Shown: positions 6,073-13,344 of the stretch, piece after piece
Layout: each line of letters starts with the position of its first letter
Numbering within the stretch: position 1 is the first letter of the stretch
From: an uncultured Microbacterium sp.
GTDB taxonomy: Bacteria > Actinomycetota > Actinomycetes > Actinomycetales > Microbacteriaceae
Direction of reading: 5' to 3'
Length of the DNA: 20,185 bases
Assembly: GCF_943912325.1 (NCBI RefSeq)
Contig: NZ_CALTTX010000048.1
Coordinates: 1-20,185, forward strand
Made by a program: the position numbers and the translations under genes
Notes under the pieces: model-generated
The model's database searches: none
What the model was told of the DNA's origin: nothing
Seen by the model: only the letters and a program-made list of their open reading frames with translations

Positions 6073-6960
6073 TCAGATCCCCGCGACGAAGTCCTTCAAC
6101 CAGGGGCGGAGCTCTGCGCCGAGATCGTCACGATCGACGGCGAGCTGCACGATGGCCTTGATGTAGTCCACCTTATCGCCGGTGTCGTAGCGGCGCCCCT
6201 CGAAGATCACGCCGCGCACACCCGGCCCCGAGGTGTCGGCCGCGAGCTCTTGCAACGCGTCGGTCAGCTGAATCTCGCCGCCCTTGCCCGGCTCGGTGCG
6301 CTCGAGCACGTCGAAGATGGATGCCGGGAGCACATAGCGACCGATGACGGCAAGGTTGCTCGGCGCGTCCTCAGCTTTGGGCTTCTCTACGAGGCCGCGC
6401 ACCGCGACGACACCCGAGTCATCGGTTACGGTCGCGTCGGCGACGCCGTAGAGGTGAATGTGGTCTGCCGCAACCGGCATGAGCGCGACGATCGCCGCAC
6501 CCGTGCGCTCGTGCTCCGCGAGCATGGTCTCGAGCAGCGGGTCACGCTCGTCGATCAGGTCGTCGCCGAGCAGCACGGCGAAGGGCGAATCACCGACGTG
6601 ACTGCGCGCGACGAGCACGGCGTGACCAAGGCCCTTCGGCTCGCCCTGGCGCACGAGGTGGATGTCGGCGAGGTCGCTCGAGTGTTCGACCTTGCTGAGC
6701 TTGTCGGCGTCACCCTTGGCGCGCAGGGTCGCCTCGAGCTCGGGCATCCGGTCGAAATGATTCGCGATGTTGGTCTTATTGCGCCCCATGACGATCAGGA
6801 CGTCTTGGATGCCGGCGGCCGCCGCCTCTTCGACGACGTACTGGATCGCCGGCTTGTCGACGACGGGCAGCATCTCTTTGGGCATCGCCTTTGTCGCGGG
6901 CAAGAACCGCGTTCCGAGACCGGCGGCGGGAATGACTGCTTTGAATGTCTTGGTGGGCAC
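6073..6960 (-). CDS. galU: UTP--glucose-1-phosphate uridylyltransferase
   Basis: This 295-residue enzyme makes UDP-glucose from UTP and glucose-1-phosphate in the cytoplasm, feeding cell-wall and glycolipid sugars. The nucleotide-binding start IPAAGLGTRFLPATKAMPKE (residues 10-29) is canonical, followed by VVDKPAIQYVVEEA, the LLGDDLID metal site and VEKPKAEDAPSNLAVIGRY. The length is normal. It starts with GTG at 6960, and a -10 box TAGGAT ends exactly 6 nt upstream, so the mRNA is probably leaderless. It heads a leftward operon with an acetyltransferase and a coiled-coil membrane protein. Confidence 0.97.
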   Translation of the reverse strand: MPTKTFKAVIPAAGLGTRFLPATKAMPKEMLPVVDKPAIQYVVEEAAAAGIQDVLIVMGRNKTNIANHFDRMPELEATLRAKGDADKLSKVEHSSDLADIHLVRQGEPKGLGHAVLVARSHVGDSPFAVLLGDDLIDERDPLLETMLAEHERTGAAIVALMPVAADHIHLYGVADATVTDDSGVVAVRGLVEKPKAEDAPSNLAVIGRYVLPASIFDVLERTEPGKGGEIQLTDALQELAADTSGPGVRGVIFEGRRYDTGDKVDYIKAIVQLAVDRDDLGAELRPWLKDFVAGI

Positions 6961-6966
6961 GCGCCC

Positions 6967-6972
6967 ATCCTA
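6967..6972 (-). promoter_or_regulatory. -10 box of galU (leaderless)
   Basis: TAGGAT on the minus strand is followed by 6 nt (6966-6961) and the GTG start at 6960. The distance puts the first transcribed base at or next to the start codon. There is no Shine-Dalgarno sequence. Confidence 0.7.
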
Positions 6973-7005
6973 GAGCTAGGGTCCGACGCGCTGGTTGCGG
7001 CGACC

Positions 7006-7011
7006 TAGGAT
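7006..7011 (+). promoter_or_regulatory. -10 box of the 5-formyl-THF cyclo-ligase gene (leaderless)
   Basis: TAGGAT is followed by GGGCGC and the GTG at 7018. It is the mirror image of the galU promoter, and no good -35 match is visible upstream. Confidence 0.7.
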
Positions 7012-7017
7012 GGGCGC

Positions 7018-7608
7018 GTGGATGACGCGGCGATCGATGAGAAACGGGCCTTGCGCGCCGATCTGCGCGAGCGCCGCTCCCTGCTCTCCGACGCACAGCG
7101 CGCGCAGGCGGGCGCAGCGATCGCTCGCAACCTGTTCGCGCTGATCGAACAGCGCGGGGCGCGCTCGGTATCGTGCTACCTCTCGACCCCCTCCGAGCCC
7201 GACACGCGCGAGTTCGTGAACGAAGCGGTGCGCCGAGGCATCCGTGTGCTGCTTCCCATCACGCGCGTCGACGGGCTGCTCGATTGGACCACCGCGATCG
7301 AGGGCGGCGGCGAAGAGATCGGACCGCTCGGTGTGCCCGAAGCGGTCGGCGAGCTGCTGAGCCCGATGGCGGTCGGCGACGTCGACCTCATGATCATCCC
7401 CGCTGCGGCCGTCGACGTCACGGGCATGCGCATGGGGTGGGGCCGCGGATACTTCGATAAGACGATCGGCTCGATGGAACACTGCCCGCCCGTGTTCGCG
7501 GTGGTCTACGATTCCGAAGTGCTGCCCGCGGTCCCCCGCGAGGTGCACGATCAACCCGTGCAGGGTGTCGTCACACCCGAGCGCACGATCCCGTTCCGTA
7601 CTTCTTAG
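7018..7608 (+). CDS. 5-formyltetrahydrofolate cyclo-ligase
   Basis: This 196-residue enzyme uses ATP to convert 5-formyl-THF to 5,10-methenyl-THF, returning a storage or inhibitory folate to one-carbon metabolism. Family features are the N-terminal KRALRADLRERRSLLSDAQRA, the mid-protein SCYLSTPSEPDTREF, and the C-terminal ATP-binding GMRMGWGRGYFDKTI, which matches the GxGxGYYD-type signature. The length is typical. The GTG start is fixed by the leaderless promoter 6 nt upstream. It opens a rightward operon with an FmdB-type protein (42-nt gap) and mscL. Confidence 0.95.
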   Translation: MDDAAIDEKRALRADLRERRSLLSDAQRAQAGAAIARNLFALIEQRGARSVSCYLSTPSEPDTREFVNEAVRRGIRVLLPITRVDGLLDWTTAIEGGGEEIGPLGVPEAVGELLSPMAVGDVDLMIIPAAAVDVTGMRMGWGRGYFDKTIGSMEHCPPVFAVVYDSEVLPAVPREVHDQPVQGVVTPERTIPFRTS

Positions 7609-7650
7609 CGGCCACTCCCGAGCCGCTTCCGTTTCGTCCGAAGGTCTGCC

Positions 7651-7992
7651 ATGCCCACCTATTCGTACCTCTGCAAGTCATGCGGGCACCATTTCGATGC
7701 CATCCAGTCGTTCAGCGACCCCTCCCTCACCGTCTGCCCCGAGTGCGGCGGCGAGCTGCGCAAGCAGTACGGCTCGATCGGTGTGACCTTCAACGGTTCC
7801 GGGTTCTACCGCACCGATTCGCGCGGCTCGGGACCCGGTTCGAGTTCTGGTTCGGGCGACAAGAGCACGAGCGGATCGGGGGATGCCGGCGGATCCAGCG
7901 TTTCCACAGGTTCGGGCGCGCCCGCGCAGAAGACCAGTGGTTCTGCGGCATCATCGTCGGGTAGCTACTCGTCGACGGGGAGCTCGTCGTAG
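7651..7992 (+). CDS. FmdB-type zinc-ribbon protein with Ser/Gly-rich tail
   Basis: This is a 113-residue protein. Residues 1-50 form an FmdB-type single zinc ribbon: MPTYSYLCKSCGHHFDAIQS, then VCPECGGELRKQYG. The two CxxC pairs are 8-11 and 33-36 and are expected to bind one zinc. From ~55 on, the chain is low-complexity Ser, Gly and Thr and is probably disordered, as in other actinobacterial members. Members were first linked to formamidase regulation, but the general role is unknown. The ribosome site CGAAGG is close to the ATG. The gene sits between the cyclo-ligase and mscL genes and is probably co-transcribed with both. Confidence 0.93.
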   Translation: MPTYSYLCKSCGHHFDAIQSFSDPSLTVCPECGGELRKQYGSIGVTFNGSGFYRTDSRGSGPGSSSGSGDKSTSGSGDAGGSSVSTGSGAPAQKTSGSAASSSGSYSSTGSSS

Positions 7993-8019
7993 TCCACTCC
8001 CCCGACAGAAGGACACCTC

Positions 8020-8436
8020 ATGATCAAAGGCTTCAAAGAGTTCATCACTCGCGGTAACGTCATCGACCTGGCCGTCGCGGTCGTCATCGGCGCGGCGTTC
8101 AGCGCGATCATCGCGGCCGTCGTCGCCAACTTCATCAACCCGCTCATCGGCGCCCTCGTGCCCTCGGGCGACCTGTCGAGCTGGGTCATCGAGGTGCCCG
8201 GAATTTTCGCCCCCGCGAGCTTCGGCATCGGAGCGATCATCTCGGCCATCATCCAGTTCCTCGCCGTCGCGCTCGTCGTCTACCTCGTGCTCGTCGTGCC
8301 GATGAACAAGTTCAAGGAGCGCCAGGCTGCTAAGGCCGGGGTCGCCGAGCCCGAGTCCGAAGAAGAGAAGCTCCCGACCGAGCAGGAACTGCTCGTGCAG
8401 ATTCGCGACCTGCTCGAGAAGCAGCCCAAAGCCTGA
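8020..8436 (+). CDS. mscL: Large-conductance mechanosensitive channel
   Basis: This 138-residue MscL is an inner-membrane homopentamer that opens under membrane tension to release solutes after osmotic downshock. The N-terminal amphipathic helix MIKGFKEFITRGNVIDLAVA is canonical. TM1 follows (~17-45, with the pore-lining VIGAAFSAIIAAVVANFINP), then a short periplasmic loop, TM2 (~70-97), and a charged C-terminal bundle helix (PTEQELLVQIRDLLEKQ). AGAAGGA lies just before the ATG. It is last in the operon and is followed at once by a terminator hairpin. Confidence 0.97.
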   Translation: MIKGFKEFITRGNVIDLAVAVVIGAAFSAIIAAVVANFINPLIGALVPSGDLSSWVIEVPGIFAPASFGIGAIISAIIQFLAVALVVYLVLVVPMNKFKERQAAKAGVAEPESEEEKLPTEQELLVQIRDLLEKQPKA

Positions 8437-8452
8437 GCTTCTTTCGCGCTTC

Positions 8453-8492
8453 GAGAAGTCCCGTCTCAGTAATGAGGCGGGACTTCTCTTTT
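8453..8492 (+). terminator. mscL terminator, embedded in the opposite-strand gene
   Basis: GAGAAGTCCCGTCTC (8453-8467) pairs with GAGGCGGGACTTCTC (8474-8488) with a single G:U wobble and a 6-nt loop, followed by TTTT. The stem covers the last codons and the stop codon of the minus-strand gene at 8466-8657. On the minus strand no T run follows, so it acts mainly on mscL. Confidence 0.88.
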
Positions 8493-8657
8493 CATGCGCT
8501 CGTCGTTGGGTCCGGTGCCGGGACCGTGGCTGGTCGCGGAAAGATCAGGAGCATCGGATGCCTCGTCCGCCGCCACGGGCTCCGCACCGGCCCCCGGGGC
8601 GGGCGTCAGCTTCGCGCGGCGCGCACCCGCGACACGCACGACCCGCTGGCGCGTCAC
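8466..8657 (-). CDS. Small protein coupled to the helicase-like gene (PPHY tail)
   Basis: This 63-residue protein starts at a GTG that overlaps the helicase-like gene's TGA by 4 bp (GTGA), so its translation is probably coupled. The sequence starts basic (TRQRVVRVAGARRAKL), is Ala/Pro-rich and probably disordered in the middle, and ends NDERMKREVPPHY. From memory, similar short actinobacterial proteins end in NDExL...PPHW/Y, which would make the tail the conserved part. No domain or function is known to me. The last nine codons are built into the mscL terminator hairpin of the other strand, which constrains both. It is easily missed because the open frame extends far upstream through the helicase gene. 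Confidence 0.7.
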   Translation of the reverse strand: MTRQRVVRVAGARRAKLTPAPGAGAEPVAADEASDAPDLSATSHGPGTGPNDERMKREVPPHY

Positions 8658-11600
8658 GGCTGCAGGTCGAGGGGCTCGGTCGGCTGATCGGGCGCCGCGG
8701 CGCGCGCGGTCACCCGAGCATCCATCTCCGCCGTCACGCCCACGATGCTCGCAACGCGCAACGCGACCGATTGCGGGTCGGCGTAGAGGTCGAAAGCGTG
8801 CACGCGCGCGTAATGCCAGCCGAGACGCCGCAGCAGTTGGGGCCGCAGGCGCAGCGCTTCGCGGAGCGACGAGCCAGGCTCGACGGGATCGACGTCGATC
8901 ACGACGGCCGTGCCGCCGTGGCGTGCGACGAGCGGCAACCCCCGATAGTCGACGTCGACCTGCACGCCGAGCTCGCGCAAGTGCTCGACGAGGTGACGCG
9001 ACAGCGGGTCGGTGGGCAGCGGCGACGTCGCTTGACGCGCACGCTCGGCGACTTCGCGGTCTTCGACGCCCGTCAGCATCTCCATCAAGAGCGCCGCACC
9101 GTGCGTCAGGCGCTCGGCCTCGATCGCCTGGGGGCGGATGCACGACACGATCACCATCGAGCGCCGCGCGCGGGTCATCGCGACCGTCAGCAAGCGTTCG
9201 CCGTCGTCCGACGAGAGATCGCCGAAGTCGCTCAGCACGCGACCGTGACGCGTCACGCCAAAACCGAGCGAGAAGATCACGCGATCGCGGCTCTCGGCGA
9301 CGGCCTCTTCGATCGTCAGCACGACGAACGGCTCGGCCCCGCGGTGAGCGCTCGCCTCGTGGCGCACGAACTCCTCCACATCGGCGCGCGAGGTCAGCGC
9401 GTGCGCGACGGCCGCCCGCACGCGCTCCGCGTGGCGTTTGCTCGCCGTAACGACCATGAGCGTCTCGCGCGGGCGGTTGAGCGCGTGCTCGAGCACGAGG
9501 GTCACGACGCGCGAGACCTCGGCGTCGGGGCTTTCGACCGCGCCCGAGAGCGGGTCGGGCGTGCCGGTGCCGGCGGCGACGTAGTCGACCGACAGACTCC
9601 CCCGGCCGAGATACGACCCGGCCCACGGCAGCGAAGCGATCTCGCCGCCGTAGAAGGCCGCGTTGACGAGCTCGGCGAGGTCTTCGCCTCCCGCGCGGTA
9701 GCTGCGGGTCAGGCTGTAGACGGGTAGCAGGTCGGCGAGGCGTTCGAAGAGCGAGACCTCATCGAAGGGCAACTCGCCCTCGAACGCGTCGGCCCCGTCG
9801 GAACGCGTGGGCTCGGTCGGCGCGCCGAGCGCGATCGCGAAGGGGCTCGGACGCTGCGTCACGGGGTCGCCGATCGCGATGACCTGGCGCGCCCGGCGGA
9901 GCGCGGGCGCCGCTTCGGCGAGGTTGATGGATGCAGCATCCATCACGATCACGGCATCGAACGTGTCTCCCTCAGCGAGCTTCGGCACGTCGTACGGCGA
10001 CGCGACCCACACGGGCGAGAGTGTCTGCAGCAGGTGCGGCGCGGCATCGGCCAGTGCGCGCGGCGAAGCGACGCCGGCGCGAAGGACCTCTTTCAGAGCG
10101 GATGCCTCGGCGGAATGGTCCACGAGCGCGATCGCCCACTCCTGCGCGAGCCGGTGCGCGAGGGCAGGGCCCGCCGCGGCCGCGTGTGCCTCGTCAACGA
10201 GCCGGAAGTCACGCTCGAGCCGGTCGATCACGGCGGTGTTCGCGCCGAGCAGGCGCTTGTCTCCGCGCAGCATGTGCTCCAGGGCCGACGCCCACCATGC
10301 GAACTCGAACTCGGTCGCGACGCGATCGGCGGGCACGTGGCGCACCGAGAGCTCGGCGAGCAGCGGCTCGAGCCCTTGCGACGCGAGGTCGGCCCGCAGC
10401 TGCGTGCGCTCGATCAGGTTGTCGAGGATCTCGGACTCGGCCGCGAGCGCCGCGAGTGTGCGCACGAGCCGGTCGATCGGCTGCGCCGCGAGGCGATCGG
10501 CACCCGTGCGCTGCAGCGGCACATCGAGCTCGCCGAGGTCGGCGACGACCTTCTGCCACGCGACCTGCACGTCGGCGATCCCGAGCGGGATCTCGGGCAA
10601 GACTCCCGCTTCGACGTAGCGCTGCCACTGCGCGCGCTGCTTCGCTATGCGCACGAGCCCTTCGTGCACGTCCCCCACGTGCACGCCCGGACGCACGAGG
10701 TCTCGGGCGATACGCCGCAGGCGGTTGCGATCGGCGGCGCGCATGCCCTCGGCATCCCGTCGCGGTCCGATCGCACGGATCACCTCGGCGAGCGGGCGTT
10801 CGAACGCCGCGAGCTGGAAACGGTCGAGCGACTCGCCGATCTCGGCGAGCAAGCGCAGGTATTCGCCGAGCTCGTCGATCGACGCGAACGGGCGCATGGG
10901 CGTCTGCTTGATGAGTTCGAATCCGCGCGAAATCAGGCGCGGCAAGTCTTTGCCGTGCAGGCGACCCGCGAGAGCGTGCACGCGCTCGACCTCGGCGCTC
11001 GCGGTGAACCGCGCGCCGTACCAGGGCGAATCGCCGGGGCCGAAGCGGAACTCGCCGAGCCGCGCGCTCTGCACGAGCGTCTCGGCCGCGCTCGCGCGCG
11101 CGGCCGCGAGTCGGCGGGTCGTGTCGAGGTCGAAACGGGCCGTGGTCGAGGGCGGCGGCACCTGCTCGGCGACCGAGCGCGCGTGGATCTCAGCGAGAGC
11201 CGTGAGCGCTTCGAGGGGGCTGACCTCGAAGCGTGGGTCCCGCGCCGCGAGCGCCGAGCGGTACCCGGCGAGCAGTCCGCGCAAGCGCACGAGGGCGTCA
11301 TCGACCTCTGCGATATCGGGGGCGGATGCCTTTTCGTTCCGGCCGATCGCACGGATCACGTCACGCGAGGCATCGGCCGCGGCTGTGCCGAGTCCGTCGA
11401 GGCCGATCTGGCGCAGACGGTGTCGCACACCCTCGGCGCTCGAGTGGCGCGGAGCGACGACGAGTACGCGGCGGTGGTCACCGACGAGCACACCGATCGC
11501 GTTGATGACGGTCTGCATGCCGCCCGTGCCGGGGAGGGTCTGCAACACGAACGATCGACCCGCCGCGACGTGTGCGAGCACCTGTTCCTGTTCGCCGTCG

Positions 11601-12496
11601 GCGTCGAGCAACAGGGCGTCGGCCGCGGGAGCGCGGTCGTCGGGGCCGACGAGCGGCGCCCCTGTCGGCTGATCGTGCAAGGCCTGACGTGCATCGCTCG
11701 CACCGGTGAGCGCGTCGAGGGCGACGCCGTAGCCCCGGCCGCGCGTCACGAGGTCGCGCGCCATCGAGCGGCCCACATCGGCGAACGTCGAGACGATCAG
11801 GCGCGGCTGCACGCGGAACGCATCGAGGTGCGACGTGAGCGAGCGTAGGCGATCGATCACGCGCTGAGGTTTGAAGATGCCGTCGTCGTGCGCGAGGGCC
11901 GCGAGCGCCTGGCCGTCGAGCGCGATACCGAAGTGATCGCGGGCGGCGTGGACGAGTTCGGGGTTGATCTCGAACCGACCGTGCAGCTTCAGCTCGACGT
12001 CGGTGCCGCGACGCCGGATCGCGAGGGGGCGCAGCAGCACGGGCGCGCAGAACGACACGCCCCCGATGCGCCAGTGGGCAAGCCCCACGGCGAGGCGCAC
12101 GGCGTCGAGTTGACGCACGGCGCGCAGTTCGATGTTCTTGGCCGTCACCTGTTCTGCGGCGCGGCGCGCGGTGAGCAGCGCGACCTCGTCACGGAACAGG
12201 CCCGAAAGCAGCGTGGGTTTGCCCGTAATGAACTGCGGCAGCCCGCCCGGGTGAGCGCTCGTGATGTCGATTCCGGCGTCGGGAACGTCGAGGTATTGCA
12301 GCAGCGACGAGCGTCCACCGAGGTCGGCCGCCTCGGTGCGCAGGCGATCGGGCTCGCTCGCGACGGCGTGCACGGTCTCGATTCCGACGGCCGCCGAAGC
12401 CGCCGCGTCGATGCCGGTCGGACGCTCGGCGGGGTCGATGTCGTCTCCGCGGTCGGTCTCAGCCAGGCCAGCGGAGCTTCTCCCAGGACGCCACAC
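8654..12496 (-). CDS. SF1 helicase-like protein with degenerate ATPase motifs and REase-like C-terminus
   Basis: This 1280-residue protein has the plan of the DUF4011-type SF1 helicases. The N-terminal region contains SFCAPVLLRPLAIRRRG and FEINPEL (~150-180), the first helicase motif is at ~315-350, and the later motifs are at ~845-1115. The Walker A site reads LPGTGGMQT (321-329), with Gly326-Met327 where Lys-Ser/Thr is expected. The Walker B site reads VIVMDAAS with Asp853 followed by Ala instead of Glu. Motif III (IGDPVTQRPSPF) and the TRAR arginine motif (1108-1111) remain. The end (~1170-1250: VARHGGTAVVIDVDP, RRLGWHYARVHAFDLY) resembles the REase-like domains on such helicases. The GTG start is fixed by a -10 box 6 nt upstream. 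ATP hydrolysis is doubtful; a structural or nucleic-acid-binding role is possible. Confidence 0.88.
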   Translation of the reverse strand: MWRPGRSSAGLAETDRGDDIDPAERPTGIDAAASAAVGIETVHAVASEPDRLRTEAADLGGRSSLLQYLDVPDAGIDITSAHPGGLPQFITGKPTLLSGLFRDEVALLTARRAAEQVTAKNIELRAVRQLDAVRLAVGLAHWRIGGVSFCAPVLLRPLAIRRRGTDVELKLHGRFEINPELVHAARDHFGIALDGQALAALAHDDGIFKPQRVIDRLRSLTSHLDAFRVQPRLIVSTFADVGRSMARDLVTRGRGYGVALDALTGASDARQALHDQPTGAPLVGPDDRAPAADALLLDADGEQEQVLAHVAAGRSFVLQTLPGTGGMQTVINAIGVLVGDHRRVLVVAPRHSSAEGVRHRLRQIGLDGLGTAAADASRDVIRAIGRNEKASAPDIAEVDDALVRLRGLLAGYRSALAARDPRFEVSPLEALTALAEIHARSVAEQVPPPSTTARFDLDTTRRLAAARASAAETLVQSARLGEFRFGPGDSPWYGARFTASAEVERVHALAGRLHGKDLPRLISRGFELIKQTPMRPFASIDELGEYLRLLAEIGESLDRFQLAAFERPLAEVIRAIGPRRDAEGMRAADRNRLRRIARDLVRPGVHVGDVHEGLVRIAKQRAQWQRYVEAGVLPEIPLGIADVQVAWQKVVADLGELDVPLQRTGADRLAAQPIDRLVRTLAALAAESEILDNLIERTQLRADLASQGLEPLLAELSVRHVPADRVATEFEFAWWASALEHMLRGDKRLLGANTAVIDRLERDFRLVDEAHAAAAGPALAHRLAQEWAIALVDHSAEASALKEVLRAGVASPRALADAAPHLLQTLSPVWVASPYDVPKLAEGDTFDAVIVMDAASINLAEAAPALRRARQVIAIGDPVTQRPSPFAIALGAPTEPTRSDGADAFEGELPFDEVSLFERLADLLPVYSLTRSYRAGGEDLAELVNAAFYGGEIASLPWAGSYLGRGSLSVDYVAAGTGTPDPLSGAVESPDAEVSRVVTLVLEHALNRPRETLMVVTASKRHAERVRAAVAHALTSRADVEEFVRHEASAHRGAEPFVVLTIEEAVAESRDRVIFSLGFGVTRHGRVLSDFGDLSSDDGERLLTVAMTRARRSMVIVSCIRPQAIEAERLTHGAALLMEMLTGVEDREVAERARQATSPLPTDPLSRHLVEHLRELGVQVDVDYRGLPLVARHGGTAVVIDVDPVEPGSSLREALRLRPQLLRRLGWHYARVHAFDLYADPQSVALRVASIVGVTAEMDARVTARAAAPDQPTEPLDLQP

Positions 12497-12502
12497 ACCG
12501 AC

Positions 12503-12508
12503 ACCCTA
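12503..12508 (-). promoter_or_regulatory. -10 box of the helicase-like gene (leaderless)
   Basis: TAGGGT on the minus strand is followed by GTCGGT (6 nt) and the GTG at 12496. It lies in the 188-bp region shared with the divergent repair genes. Confidence 0.65.
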
Positions 12509-12672
12509 CGGGCGGCGTGTCGAAAAACGGCGAATCCGCGCGGAGTTTCGGCGCAACCGCATTGTCGTGTCTGGGCCCTCGTTCCGCTCGTGTTTCCGTT
12601 CTCCACAGGGCGACATCTGATGAGCCGTCCACGAACTCTGCCCGGGGCGTGCGCGCCGTCGGACCCTGCGGT

Positions 12673-12678
12673 CAGGAT
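12673..12678 (+). promoter_or_regulatory. -10 box of the alkyltransferase-like gene (leaderless)
   Basis: CAGGAT is followed by GGGGTC (6 nt) and the ATG at 12685. The first base is off-consensus (C for T), but the spacing equals that of the other leaderless genes in the window. It argues against an upstream start at 12517. Confidence 0.55.
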
Positions 12679-12684
12679 GGGGTC

Positions 12685-13344
12685 ATGACTTCGGAACATC
12701 CCCTCCCCGCGCTCGGGGCGCGCAGTAGCGCACGCTTCGACAGCGCCATCGGCACGATCGAGGCCGAAGCCCGCGTCGTCGCCCACACAACGCACGACCG
12801 GCGCTGGGCGCTGACGCATGTGCGGGTGCTCGATGCCGCACCTCACGTCGCGTCCCGCGCACAGCCCGACAGCTCAGGAGCAGAGAGCACGCCCGCGCTT
12901 CGCCCGCCCGACGAACCCGCGATCTTCGCGCAGCTCGCGCATGAGCTCGACGAGTACCTCGCGGGAACGCGTCGCGCGTTCACCGTTGCGATCGATCTCG
13001 GTGACATCGACGGTTTCGCCGTCACGGTCCTCGCGTGCATCCTGCAGATCCCCTATGCGCATGTCGCGAGCTACGGCGAGATCGCCGCGCAGGCAGGGTC
13101 GCCGGGGGCGGCGCGCGCGGTCGGCACGGTGTGCGCCCGCACGCCCATCTCGCTCGTCATTCCCGTGCATCGGGTCGTGCGCGCCAACGGCTCGCTCGGC
13201 GACTACGGCGCGCGACCGGGTCTCAAACGGCAGCTGATCGATCTCGAAGACCGGGTTTACACGGAGCTGAAAGCCGCTCGCACGGCCAGCTCGAGCTCCG
13301 CGGCTCGCAAGAAGTCGGCGGCCGGCGCGGGGAGTGCGTCATGA
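12685..13344 (+). CDS. O6-alkylguanine-DNA alkyltransferase homologue lacking the catalytic Cys
   Basis: This 219-residue protein is of the methylated-DNA--protein-cysteine methyltransferase family. The C-terminal DNA-binding domain is clear: DGFAVTVLACILQIPYAHVASYGEIAAQAGSP (~111-143, the helix-turn-helix), AARAVGTVCARTPIS, then the active-site segment IPVHRVVRANGSLGDYG. The acceptor cysteine of the PCHRV motif is Val161 (codon GTG at 13165), so it cannot take up an alkyl group. Such proteins (ATL, usually with Trp here) bind O6-alkylguanine and hand the lesion to nucleotide-excision repair; that role is inferred. The tail is Ser/Ala/Lys-rich. The TGA overlaps the next gene's ATG. Confidence 0.92.
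   Translation: MTSEHPLPALGARSSARFDSAIGTIEAEARVVAHTTHDRRWALTHVRVLDAAPHVASRAQPDSSGAESTPALRPPDEPAIFAQLAHELDEYLAGTRRAFTVAIDLGDIDGFAVTVLACILQIPYAHVASYGEIAAQAGSPGAARAVGTVCARTPISLVIPVHRVVRANGSLGDYGARPGLKRQLIDLEDRVYTELKAARTASSSSAARKKSAAGAGSAS

Larger units (their letters stand above)
6958..7020. repeat. Perfect 16-bp inverted repeat carrying two mirror-image promoters and starts
   Basis: CACGCGCCCATCCTAG (6958-6973) and CTAGGATGGGCGCGTG (7005-7020) are exact reverse complements separated by 31 bp. Each arm contains a TAGGAT -10 box, a 6-nt spacer GGGCGC and a GTG start codon. One arm serves galU (leftward) and the other the cyclo-ligase gene (rightward). Confidence 0.85.

Noticed and set aside
8558..9727. 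389-residue plus-strand frame opposite the helicase C-terminus
   Set aside because: Low-complexity Arg/Asp/His-rich shadow with no recognisable fold; the minus frame encodes the TRAR motif and REase-like end.
9942..10628. Frameshift in the helicase-like gene as reason for the missing Walker residues
   Set aside because: The frame is intact through the whole 1280 codons, and the sequences around both motifs align well, so the losses are substitutions.
10034..11848. 604-residue open frame on the plus strand inside the helicase-like gene
   Set aside because: It is a shadow of the minus-strand gene in very GC-rich DNA: Arg/Glu/His-rich, without domains, and the opposite frame has clear helicase motifs.
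12517..12684. Upstream in-frame start for the alkyltransferase-like gene
   Set aside because: The added 56 residues have no family match, and a -10 box at the leaderless distance points to the ATG at 12685.
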